The position numbers and the translations under genes are program-made. Shown here one piece after another: positions 18,145 to 25,638 of a stretch of DNA of 64,000 bases. The notes beneath the pieces are model-generated. The model searched no databases, had not been told where the DNA came from, and was given only the letters and a program-made list of their open reading frames with translations. Position 1 is the stretch's first letter. Each line of letters starts with the position of its first letter. Location of the stretch: positions 2,418,001 through 2,482,000 of the forward strand of contig NZ_CP108462.1 in NCBI RefSeq assembly GCF_036226365.1. The letters are read 5' to 3'. Source of the stretch: Streptomyces sp. NBC_01262. GTDB lineage: Bacteria > Actinomycetota > Actinomycetes > Streptomycetales > Streptomycetaceae.

Positions 18145-18169
18145 TTAGTCTCACTGAGTGAGACTAAGG
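18145..18169. promoter_or_regulatory. 25-bp palindrome, candidate operator between tnpB and the HTH gene
   Basis: Perfect 12-bp arms (CTTAGTCTCACT / AGTGAGACTAAG) around a single central base. It abuts the tnpB ribosome site and sits 19 bp before the divergent HTH start. The core ACTGAGTG (18154-18161) recurs at 18182-18189, overlapping the HTH start codon. This is the layout of an autoregulated operator that represses both genes. Confidence 0.7.
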
Positions 18170-18188
18170 CTACTCTATCGTACTGAGT

Positions 18189-18389
18189 GTGAACATCGAG
18201 GATTTCGCGAACGCCGACGAGGCCGCTGAGCTGCTCGGCGTCGAACGCCGCTCTGTGTACACCTATGTCCAGCGGCTGAAGGGCTTCCCTCAGCCGGTAA
18301 GAGTCGGTCGGACGCTGCTCTTCGACCGCCGGGCACTCCTGCAATGGCGCGCGGCTCATCCCGCCCGCCGCCGCCGGGATACGGAGTGA
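18189..18389 (+). CDS. Small HTH DNA-binding protein of the TnpB element
   Basis: A 66-residue protein with a MerR/excisionase-type helix-turn-helix (ADEAAELLGVERRSVYTYVQRLKGFPQPVRVGRTLLF) and a basic tail. It starts at GTG with only a weak GAG upstream and may be translated from a short or absent leader. It lies inside the TnpB element, divergent from tnpB, facing a strong palindrome. It resembles the N-terminal HTH of IS607-type serine recombinases but has no recombinase domain. I infer that it is a repressor of tnpB and of itself; a degenerate transposase fragment is the alternative. Confidence 0.7.
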   Translation: MNIEDFANADEAAELLGVERRSVYTYVQRLKGFPQPVRVGRTLLFDRRALLQWRAAHPARRRRDTE

Positions 18390-18430
18390 GGGTCGGCGCT
18401 GCGCGCCTCCGGGCTCAGGGTGCGCTTCAC

Positions 18431-18450
18431 CTCCGCTCTGAAGGGCGGAG
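18431..18450 (-). repeat. Left-end (tnpB-distal) hairpin of the TnpB element
   Basis: A 6-bp stem, CTCCGC / GCGGAG, with an 8-nt loop (TCTGAAGG), 17 bp inside the azlD junction. Its shared CTGAAGG core with the right-end hairpin supports it as the matching subterminal structure. Confidence 0.65.
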
Positions 18451-18467
18451 CGCTGCGTACGATCCTG

Positions 18468-18521
18468 GTAGCAGCCGAAGGCGGTGACGCCGATGGCGAT
18501 CCAGGTGCTCCACGCGCTCAT
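18468..18521 (-). pseudogene. azlD: azlD remnant, N-terminal part
   Basis: Minus-strand ATG at 18521 opens MSAWSTWIAIGVTAFGCY, the start of an AzlD-type membrane protein. It is cut at the tyrosine codon by the TnpB element. The continuation lies 1.6 kb away at 16856. Confidence 0.75.
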
Positions 18522-18710
18522 CGCGTCACCGCCAGCACCCACCGGGGCGGCCAGAGCCGCGACGAGGACCGGGACGCCAGCCGGCCGAGCGGCAGACACA
18601 CCAGGGCGAAGAGAAAGGCGAGCCCGGCCACGGCCCGCTCGTCCCGGCCGCGCGCCATGGGCGCGAGCAGGGCTAGGAAGACGGCGGGACCGGCCGCGTA
18701 CAAGGCCCCG
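18522..18710 (-). pseudogene. azlC: azlC remnant (C-terminal end only)
   Basis: Minus-strand fragments in two frames, LYAAGPAVFLALLAPMARGRDERAVAGLAFLFALVCLPLGR then PAGVPVLVAALAAPVGAGGDA, resemble the last helices of AzlC and run into the azlD start. About two thirds of the usual gene is absent: sequence to the right leads straight into lhr upstream DNA. The partner permease was therefore lost as well, perhaps before the TnpB insertion. Confidence 0.6.
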
Positions 18711-18849
18711 GACGGGGGGCTCCGAGAGCGGAGGCGCCGCGTTCCGCGGGTGCGGGGCCGCGTACGGGCGCCTTCAGCGGTGCCGTGGATCCATGTGCGG
18801 GGCCGCTCGGATCGCGGCGGAATCCGGATTGTCAGTGGGGCGAGGCAGG

Positions 18850-21800
18850 ATGGAAGGCATGTCACGTCGGAGCGCACAGGGCAGCCCAGGAACGCCGGAG
18901 CCGCAGGACCCGGTGGCGGCTCTGGACGCCTTCTCGCCGGCGACGCGGGCGTGGTTCACGGGGGCGTTCCACGCGCCGACGGCGGCGCAGGCCGGGGCGT
19001 GGCGGGCGATCGCCGAGGAGTCGGACGTGCTGGTGGTGGCGCCGACGGGCTCGGGGAAGACGCTGGCGGCGTTCCTGGCGGCGCTGGACCGGCTGGCGGC
19101 CGGGCCGCCGCCGGCCGACACCAGGCGGCGCTGCCGGGTGCTGTACGTGTCGCCGCTCAAGGCCCTGGCCGTGGACGTGGAGCGCAATCTGCGCAGCCCG
19201 CTGACGGGGCTGCGGCAGGAATCCGTACGCCTGGGGCTGCCGGAGCCCGAGGTGCGGGTCGGGATCCGCTCGGGCGACACTCCGCCGGCCGAGCGGCGCG
19301 CGCTGGCGACGCGGCCGCCGGACATCCTCATCACGACACCCGAGTCGCTGTTCCTGATGCTCACCTCGGCGACGCGGGACGCGCTGCGCGGCGTCGAGAC
19401 CGTCATCCTCGACGAGGTGCACGCGGTCGCCGGGACCAAGCGCGGGGCGCATCTCGCGCTCTCCCTGGAACGGCTGGACGAGCTGCTCGACCGTCCGGCC
19501 CGCCGCATCGGGCTGTCGGCGACGGTGCGGCCGGTTGACGAGGTGGCACGCTTCCTGTCGCCGCAGCGCAAGGTGACGATCGTCCAGCCGCCCTCCGAGA
19601 AGAAGTTCGACCTGTCCGTGGTCGTGCCGGTGGAGGATCTGGGCGAGCTGGGCGGCTCGCCGGTGGCCGACCACAGCGGGGCTGCGGCGGCGGGGGACCA
19701 GCGGCCGTCGATCTGGCCGCATGTCGAGGAGCGGATCGCCGATCTGGTGCAGGCACACCGCTCCACGATCGTGTTCGCCAACTCCCGCCGCCTCGCGGAG
19801 CGGCTGTGCAACCGGCTCAACGAGATCGCGTACGAGCGCGCCACGGGCGAGCCGCTGCCGGACACCGGCCGCCCGCCCGCCGAGATCATGGCCCAGTCCG
19901 GCGCCGCGCAGGGCGCGCCGCCCGTGCTGGCCCGCGCGCACCACGGGTCGGTGTCCAAGGAGCAGCGGGCCCTGGTCGAGGAGGATCTCAAGGCGGGCCG
20001 GCTGCCGGCCGTCGTGGCCACGTCCAGCCTGGAGCTGGGCATCGACATGGGCGCGGTGGATCTGGTCGTCCAGGTGGAGTCGCCGCCGTCCGTGGCCTCG
20101 GGGCTGCAACGGGTCGGCCGGGCCGGGCACCAGGTCGGGGCGGTGTCCACGGGCGTGGTCTTCCCCAAGTACCGGGGCGATCTGGTGCAGTCGGCGGTGG
20201 TGACCGAACGCATGCGCATCGGCGCCATCGAGTCGCTGCGCGTGCCGTCCAACCCGCTGGACGTGCTGGCGCAGCAACTGGTCGCGATGACCGCCCTCGA
20301 CGTCTGGGACGTGGACGAGCTGCTGGCCGTCGTCCGCCGCGCCGCGCCCTTCGCGGCGCTGCCGCACTCCGCGTACACCGCCGTCCTGGACATGCTGGCC
20401 GGGCGCTATCCCTCCGACGCCTTCGCCGAGCTGCGCCCGCGCCTGGTCTGGGACCGGGTCGCCAACACGGTCACGGGCCGCCCGGGAGCGCAGCGGCTCG
20501 CGGTGACCTCCGGCGGCACGATCCCGGACCGGGGCCTGTTCGGGGTGTTCCTGGCCGGGGCCGACCCGAAGAAGGGCGGCGGCCGGGTCGGCGAGCTGGA
20601 CGAGGAGATGGTGTACGAGAGCCGGGTCGGTGATGTCTTCACGCTCGGCACCACCTCCTGGCGGATCGAGGACATCACCCGCGACCGGGTCCTGGTCTCC
20701 CCCGCCCCCGGCGTGCCGGGCCGACTGCCGTTCTGGAAGGGCGACCAGCTCGGCCGACCGCTCGAACTCGGCCGCGCGGTGGGCGCGTTCCTGCGCGAGG
20801 TGGGCCGCCTGGCCCCGGCGCAGGCCCGGGAGCGGCTGGCGGCCGCCGGGCTGGACGCGTGGGCGACGGACAACGTCCTGGCGTATCTGGACGAGCAGCG
20901 CCGGGCCTGCGGCCATGTGCCGGACGACCGCACGATCGTGGTCGAGCGCTTCCGGGACGAGCTCGGCGACTGGCGGATCGTCGTCCACTCCCCCTTCGGC
21001 GCGCAGGTGCACGCCCCGTGGGCGCTCGCGCTCGGCGCGCGGCTGGCCGAGCGCTACGGATTCGACGCCCAGGTCATGCACGCCGACGACGGCATCGTGC
21101 TGCGGCTGCCCGACGCGGACATGCTGGGCATGGATCTGCTCGACATGAACACGGACATGGACACGCACATGGACCCGGCGAAGCAGGGCGCCGGGTCCGA
21201 CACCGAGCAGTCGCCGGTCGGGGCGGCCGATGTCGCCTTCGACAAGGGCGAGGTCGAGCAGCTGGTCACCGACCAGGTCGGCGGCTCGGCCCTGTTCGCG
21301 TCCCGTTTCCGCGAGTGCGCGGCCCGCGCGCTGCTGCTGCCGCGCCGCAGCCCCGGCAAGCGCACGCCGCTGTGGCAGCAGCGGCAGAGAGCGTCCCAGC
21401 TCCTGCAGGTCGCCTCGGAGTTCGGCTCCTTCCCGATCGTCCTGGAGGCCGTCCGCGAGTGCCTCCAGGATGTCTTCGACGTCCCCGGACTCGTCGAGCT
21501 GATGGGCGACATCGAGGCCCGCCGCGTGCGGCTGGTCGAGGTCACCACCCCCGAGCCGTCGCCCTTCGCGCGCTCGCTGCTCTTCGGCTACGTGGCGCAG
21601 TTCCTGTACGAGGGCGATTCGCCGCTGGCCGAACGCCGGGCCGCCGCCCTGTCGCTGGACTCCCGGCTGCTGGCCGAGCTGCTGGGCCAGGCCGAGCTGC
21701 GCGAACTGCTCGACGCCGACGTACTGGCCGAGCTGGAGCGGGAGCTGCAGTGGCTGACCGAGGACCGCCGGGCCAAGGACGCGGAGGGCGTCGCCGACCT

Positions 21801-23571
21801 GCTGCGGCTGCTCGGGCCGCTGACGGACGAGGAGTTGGGCGCGCGGGGCGCCGAGCCCGGCTGGGCCCGGGCCCTGGAGTCGGCCCGCCGGGCGATCAGG
21901 GTGCGGATAGCGGGCGCGGAGCACTGGGCGGCGATCGAGGACGCCGGGCGGTTGCGGGACGCGCTGGGCACGGCCCTGCCGGTCGGCGTCCCCGAGGCCT
22001 TCACCGAGCCGGTCAAGGACCCGCTGGCCGACCTCCTCGCCCGGTACGCCCGCACCCACGGCCCCTTCACCTCCGCCGAGGCCGCCCGGCGCTTCGGCCT
22101 GGGCACCGCGGTGGCCGACGGCACCCTGCACCGGCTGGCGGGGCCCGGCCGGGTCGTCCAGGGCGAGTTCCGGCCCGGCGGGGCCGGCCACGAGTGGTGC
22201 GACGCGGGGGTCCTGCGGCGCCTGCGGCGGCGTTCGCTGGCCGCGTTGCGGCACGAGCTGGAGCCGGTGCCGCCGACGACCCTGGCCACGTTCCTGCCGC
22301 AGTGGCAGCACGTCGGCACGCACGGCCTGCGCGGCCTCGACGGGCTCGTACGGGCCGTCGAGCAGCTCCAGGGCGCGGCCGTGCCGGCCTCGGCGCTGGA
22401 GAAGCTGGTCCTCCCGTCCCGGGTGTCCGGCTACACGCCCGCGATGCTGGACGAGCTGACGGCCTCCGGCGAGGTGCTGTGGGCGGGCGCCGGGGCGCTG
22501 CCGGGCAAGGACGGCTGGCTGTCGCTCTATCCGGCCGACTCCGCGCCGCTGCTGCTCGCGTCGGCGCAGCCGCTGGAGCTGTCGCCGCTGCACCGGGCCG
22601 TCCTGGACGCCCTGGGCGGGGGCTACGGGCTCTTCTTCCGCCAGATCGCCGACCACGTACGGGCCTCGGGCATGGAAACGGCCGACCCCGAACTCGCCGA
22701 CGCCGTCTGGGACCTGGCCTGGTCCGGCCGGCTCACCAACGACACCCTCGCCCCGCTGCGCGCCCTCCTGGGCTCCGGCCGCACCGCCGGTTCCACCGCC
22801 CACCGGGCGCCCCGCGCCGTCCCGCGCGGCCGCTACGGCTCCCTGGCCGGCCGCGCCCCGCGCGCCACGGCCTCCCGTACGGGCCCGCCCACCACGGCGG
22901 GCCGCTGGTCCCTGCTCCCGGCCGTCGAGCAGGACCCGACGCTGCGCGCCCACGCGCTCACCCATGTGCTGCTGGACCGGCACGGCGTCGTCACCCGGGG
23001 CGCGGTCGCCGCCGAGGGCATCGAGGGCGGCTTCTCCGCGGCCTATCGCGTACTGGCCGCCTTCGAGGAGACCGGCCAGGCCCGGCGCGGTTACGTCGTC
23101 GAGGGGCTCGGCGCCGCCCAGTTCGCCATGGACGGCGCCGTCGACCGCCTCCGCGCCCTCAGCACGACCCCCCTGGGGCAGGCCCCGGGCACCGGCACGG
23201 TCGTGCTCGCCGCCGCCGACCCCGCCAACGCGTACGGCGCCGCCCTGCCCTGGCCCGAGCAGCCGCCCGGCGTCACCCACCGGCCTGGGCGCAAGGCCGG
23301 CGCCCTCGTCGTCCTCGTCGACGGCGAACTGACGCTCTACGTCGAGCGCGGCGGCAAGACGTTGCTGGCATGGCCCGGGGAGGGGGAGGAGGCCGACGCA
23401 CGGCTGCGGGCGGCGGTGGACGCGCTCGCGCTGGCCGTACGGGACGGTGCGCTCGGGCGGCTCACGGTGGAGCGCACGAACGGGGAGTCTGCGCTCACGT
23501 CGGCGCTCGGCCGTGCGCTGGAAGCCGCCGGCTTCCATGCCACACCGCGGGGCCTGCGACTGCGGGCGTAG
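18850..23571 (+). CDS. lhr: Lhr-type ATP-dependent DNA helicase
   Basis: A very large superfamily-2 helicase of about 1,570 residues, the usual size for actinobacterial Lhr. Motifs run in order: Walker A (VVAPTGSGKTLAAFLAAL), motif Ib region DILITTPESLFLML, DEVH box VILDEVHAV, motif III IGLSATVRP, motif IV IVFANSRRLAERLC, motif V TSSLELGIDMGAVDLV, motif VI GLQRVGRAGHQVG. The Lhr core winged helix and a long C-terminal Lhr domain follow. It unwinds DNA in repair; in mycobacteria it is damage-induced. An ATG 9 bp downstream of the chosen start is equally possible. The gene is directly followed by a Fpg/Nei glycosylase, as in other Streptomyces, suggesting a repair pair. Confidence 0.92.
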   Translation: MEGMSRRSAQGSPGTPEPQDPVAALDAFSPATRAWFTGAFHAPTAAQAGAWRAIAEESDVLVVAPTGSGKTLAAFLAALDRLAAGPPPADTRRRCRVLYVSPLKALAVDVERNLRSPLTGLRQESVRLGLPEPEVRVGIRSGDTPPAERRALATRPPDILITTPESLFLMLTSATRDALRGVETVILDEVHAVAGTKRGAHLALSLERLDELLDRPARRIGLSATVRPVDEVARFLSPQRKVTIVQPPSEKKFDLSVVVPVEDLGELGGSPVADHSGAAAAGDQRPSIWPHVEERIADLVQAHRSTIVFANSRRLAERLCNRLNEIAYERATGEPLPDTGRPPAEIMAQSGAAQGAPPVLARAHHGSVSKEQRALVEEDLKAGRLPAVVATSSLELGIDMGAVDLVVQVESPPSVASGLQRVGRAGHQVGAVSTGVVFPKYRGDLVQSAVVTERMRIGAIESLRVPSNPLDVLAQQLVAMTALDVWDVDELLAVVRRAAPFAALPHSAYTAVLDMLAGRYPSDAFAELRPRLVWDRVANTVTGRPGAQRLAVTSGGTIPDRGLFGVFLAGADPKKGGGRVGELDEEMVYESRVGDVFTLGTTSWRIEDITRDRVLVSPAPGVPGRLPFWKGDQLGRPLELGRAVGAFLREVGRLAPAQARERLAAAGLDAWATDNVLAYLDEQRRACGHVPDDRTIVVERFRDELGDWRIVVHSPFGAQVHAPWALALGARLAERYGFDAQVMHADDGIVLRLPDADMLGMDLLDMNTDMDTHMDPAKQGAGSDTEQSPVGAADVAFDKGEVEQLVTDQVGGSALFASRFRECAARALLLPRRSPGKRTPLWQQRQRASQLLQVASEFGSFPIVLEAVRECLQDVFDVPGLVELMGDIEARRVRLVEVTTPEPSPFARSLLFGYVAQFLYEGDSPLAERRAAALSLDSRLLAELLGQAELRELLDADVLAELERELQWLTEDRRAKDAEGVADLLRLLGPLTDEELGARGAEPGWARALESARRAIRVRIAGAEHWAAIEDAGRLRDALGTALPVGVPEAFTEPVKDPLADLLARYARTHGPFTSAEAARRFGLGTAVADGTLHRLAGPGRVVQGEFRPGGAGHEWCDAGVLRRLRRRSLAALRHELEPVPPTTLATFLPQWQHVGTHGLRGLDGLVRAVEQLQGAAVPASALEKLVLPSRVSGYTPAMLDELTASGEVLWAGAGALPGKDGWLSLYPADSAPLLLASAQPLELSPLHRAVLDALGGGYGLFFRQIADHVRASGMETADPELADAVWDLAWSGRLTNDTLAPLRALLGSGRTAGSTAHRAPRAVPRGRYGSLAGRAPRATASRTGPPTTAGRWSLLPAVEQDPTLRAHALTHVLLDRHGVVTRGAVAAEGIEGGFSAAYRVLAAFEETGQARRGYVVEGLGAAQFAMDGAVDRLRALSTTPLGQAPGTGTVVLAAADPANAYGAALPWPEQPPGVTHRPGRKAGALVVLVDGELTLYVERGGKTLLAWPGEGEEADARLRAAVDALALAVRDGALGRLTVERTNGESALTSALGRALEAAGFHATPRGLRLRA

Positions 23572-23606
23572 GTCCCCGCAAGCGCGGCTTCGGGCACGAT
23601 AGAGGC

Positions 23607-24410
23607 ATGCCCGAAGGAGACACCGTCTGGCTGACCGCGCGGCGCCTGAGCGACGCGCTCGCCGGGCACACCCTCACCCGCTGCGACCTGCGCGTCCCGC
23701 AGTTGGCGACCACCGACCTCACCGGTCGCCGGGTCGAGGCGGTGGTCCCCCGCGGCAAGCACATCCTGGCCCGTATCGAGGGCGGCGCCACCCTGCACTC
23801 GCACCTCATGATGGACGGCTCGTGGCATCTGTACGCCCCCGGCGAGCGCTGGCGCGGCGGGCCGCCGCATCAGGTGCGGGCGGTGCTGGGGACGGCGGAG
23901 CGGGTCGCGGTGGGGTACCGGCTGCCGGTGCTGGAGCTGGTGCCGACGGCGGAGGAGGACAGCGTCGTCGGGCATCTCGGGCCGGATCTGCTCGGCCCGG
24001 ACTGGGATCCGGTGGAGGCGGTACGCCGCCTCATCGCGGAGCCGGGCCGCCCGTTGGGCGAGGCGCTGCTCGACCAGCGGAATCTGGCGGGCCTGGGGAA
24101 TGTCTACAAGTCCGAGCTGTGCTTCCTGCGCGGGGTCACCCCGTGGACGCCCGCCGCCGAAGTCCCCGCCCCCGAGCGGCTGGTGGCCCTGGCCAAGCGG
24201 CTGCTGGAGGCCAACAAGGCGCGCCCCGGCCACATCACCACCGGCGACACCCGCCGTGGCCGCACGCACTGGGTGTACGGCAGGGCGGACCGCCCCTGCC
24301 TGCGCTGCGGGACCGGCGTACGGGTCGCACAGCAGGGCCCGGCGGGCCAGGAGCGCGTGACGTACTGGTGCCCGCGGTGTCAGAGGGGTCCCGCTCCGCC
24401 CACTGTTTGA
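23607..24410 (+). CDS. nei: Fpg/Nei family DNA glycosylase
   Basis: A 267-residue base-excision repair enzyme. After removal of Met it begins with catalytic Pro-Glu (PEGDTVWLTARRL). It has the conserved LLDQRNLAGLGNVYKSE helix-two-turn-helix and a C-terminal zinc finger, CLRCGT...YWCPRCQ. It removes oxidised bases and nicks the strand through its lyase activity. It begins 36 bp after lhr on the same strand and is probably co-transcribed. Substrate preference (oxidised pyrimidine or purine) cannot be told from sequence. Confidence 0.92.
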   Translation: MPEGDTVWLTARRLSDALAGHTLTRCDLRVPQLATTDLTGRRVEAVVPRGKHILARIEGGATLHSHLMMDGSWHLYAPGERWRGGPPHQVRAVLGTAERVAVGYRLPVLELVPTAEEDSVVGHLGPDLLGPDWDPVEAVRRLIAEPGRPLGEALLDQRNLAGLGNVYKSELCFLRGVTPWTPAAEVPAPERLVALAKRLLEANKARPGHITTGDTRRGRTHWVYGRADRPCLRCGTGVRVAQQGPAGQERVTYWCPRCQRGPAPPTV

Positions 24411-24424
24411 CGTACCGTCAGTTC

Positions 24425-25168
24425 ATGGCTGAACTCACCGGACGTACGGCCTTCGTCACCGGCGCCGCCAGCGGGATCGGCCGGGCCTCCGCCCTGCTGC
24501 TCGCCGGGTCCGGGGCCGCCGTCGTCTGCGCGGACCGGGACGAGATGGGCGCGCGGCAGACCGTGAAGCTGATCGCCGAGGCCGGCGGCACCGCGACCGC
24601 CCGCCCGCTGGATGTCACCGACAGCGCCGACACCGCCGAGGCCGTCCACGAGACGGTCAGCTCCTACGGACGGCTCGACATCCTGGCCGCCATCGCCGGG
24701 GTCATGCACAGCAGCACCGTCCTGAACACGGATGAGGCGGACCTGGACCGCGTCCTGGCCGTCAATTTCAAGGGCGTACTGCACAGCGCCCGCGCCGCGG
24801 CCCGCGCGATGAAGCCGAACGGCTCCGGCTCGATCATCACCATGGCCTCCGGCGCGATCGACACCGGCGGCAGCGGCCTGCTCTGCTACAGCGTCTCCAA
24901 AGCCGCCGTCGTCCAGCTCACGAAGACCCTGGCCACCGAGCTCGGCCCGTACGGCATCCGCGCCAACGCCATCGCCCCCGGCTTCGTACGGACCCCCATG
25001 ACCGCGGGGTCGGACCGCAAACAGGCCATGGCACGCGCCACGCCCCTGGGCCGCGTGGGCGACCCAGGGGACGTGGCGGGCACTGTGCTCTTCCTCGCCT
25101 CCGACCACTCAGCGTTCATGACGGGCCAGATCCTGCGCCCGAACGGCGGAGTGGCCATGCCGTGGTAG
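24425..25168 (+). CDS. SDR-family oxidoreductase
   Basis: A 247-residue classical short-chain dehydrogenase. The cofactor motif is FVTGAASGIGRASA, followed by LDVTD, IAGVMHSS (in place of the usual NNAG), catalytic Ser in ASGAID, and the YSVSK catalytic Tyr/Lys, with PGFVRTPM. The acid in CADRDE after strand 2 suggests NAD preference. The substrate is unknown. It starts 15 bp after nei. Its last 60 bp overlap the 3' end of a gene on the other strand. Confidence 0.9.
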   Translation: MAELTGRTAFVTGAASGIGRASALLLAGSGAAVVCADRDEMGARQTVKLIAEAGGTATARPLDVTDSADTAEAVHETVSSYGRLDILAAIAGVMHSSTVLNTDEADLDRVLAVNFKGVLHSARAAARAMKPNGSGSIITMASGAIDTGGSGLLCYSVSKAAVVQLTKTLATELGPYGIRANAIAPGFVRTPMTAGSDRKQAMARATPLGRVGDPGDVAGTVLFLASDHSAFMTGQILRPNGGVAMPW

Positions 25169-25432
25169 GTACCGAAGAGGCGTTCTGGGGCCGGGCACCC
25201 GCCCGGACACGCGTGCCGGTGACTCCGACCGGGTGACGGAGTGCAGCGGGATGAGGCTGAGGCCCCAGCCGCCTGCGGCCAGGAGGCCCTCGACGGGGCC
25301 CGTCCGGTCGGGGGTGACGGCGAGCCGCAGCGCGGCCCACCACCAGAAGGCGCCCGCGAGCAGGGCCGCCGCCAGGCGGACCGGCCGCCGGGCCCGAAGG
25401 GTCCACGTGTACAGAATCCGGAGAGCGCGCAT
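25109..25432 (-). CDS. Small membrane protein, unknown function
   Basis: A 107-residue protein with a basic N terminus (MRALRILYTWTLRARRPVRL) and one or two hydrophobic segments (LAAALLAGAFWWWAALRLAV and GWGLSLIPLH). An excellent AAGGAGG ribosome site precedes the ATG. The C-terminal third is polar and overlaps the SDR gene, so the true end could be earlier if a frame error exists. It is the last clear host gene before the prophage integrase. Confidence 0.65.
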   Translation of the reverse strand: MRALRILYTWTLRARRPVRLAAALLAGAFWWWAALRLAVTPDRTGPVEGLLAAGGWGLSLIPLHSVTRSESPARVSGRVPGPRTPLRYLPRHGHSAVRAQDLARHER

Positions 25433-25638
25433 AGCCGCCTCCTTCGGTACCCCGAGAGGTGCGGCGGGGAACCCCCAAGACTTCCCCGGTACGCCAGGAG
25501 CGATTCCCGCCCGGCAAGATCGCTAGACCTTTACAGCCGACCGCACCCGATCCTTCACCCGATCGGGTCAGAAGCGTATGCGTCAGCTTGACGCGTCAGA
25601 CGTTCTCCGCCTGGAACATCCAGTGGAGACTATGCGGA
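25433..25638. other. Junction between host and prophage; attL not resolved
   Basis: This gene-free 206 bp must hold, or lie close to, the left attachment site, because the integrase gene normally sits next to attP. No tRNA is visible. GCGTCAG occurs twice (25580-25586 and 25593-25599) with an inverted TGACGC between them, possible integrase arm sites. The core sequence needs the right end, which lies outside the window. Confidence 0.4.

Larger units (their letters stand above)
16857..18467 (-). mobile_element. TnpB-carrying IS200/IS605-like element inserted in azlD
   Basis: A 1611-bp element delimited by the sequence it interrupts. Removing it joins ...GGC TGC TAC to GCC GTG AAA CTG CTC GGC, restoring the AzlD-like reading GCY-AVKLLG with no target duplication, as expected of IS200/IS605 transposition. 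The tnpB-distal end (right) abuts CTAC; the tnpB-proximal end (left) finishes GGACGTCAA. Both ends have a subterminal hairpin. It carries tnpB and a divergent HTH gene but no TnpA, neither Y1 nor serine type, so it must be mobilised in trans or be immobile. Confidence 0.85.

Noticed and set aside
18189..18389. IS607-type serine transposase (TnpA) of the TnpB element
   Set aside because: Only the HTH part is present; the serine-recombinase domain and its catalytic motif are absent.
18862..23538. A 1558-codon open frame antisense to lhr
   Set aside because: Low-complexity Arg/Gly/Gln translation mirroring the lhr codon bias; the plus strand shows all helicase motifs in order.
25433..25638. tRNA gene as the integration site
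   Set aside because: No cloverleaf, T-loop or anticodon pattern could be found on either strand near the integrase, so the att core is left unassigned.
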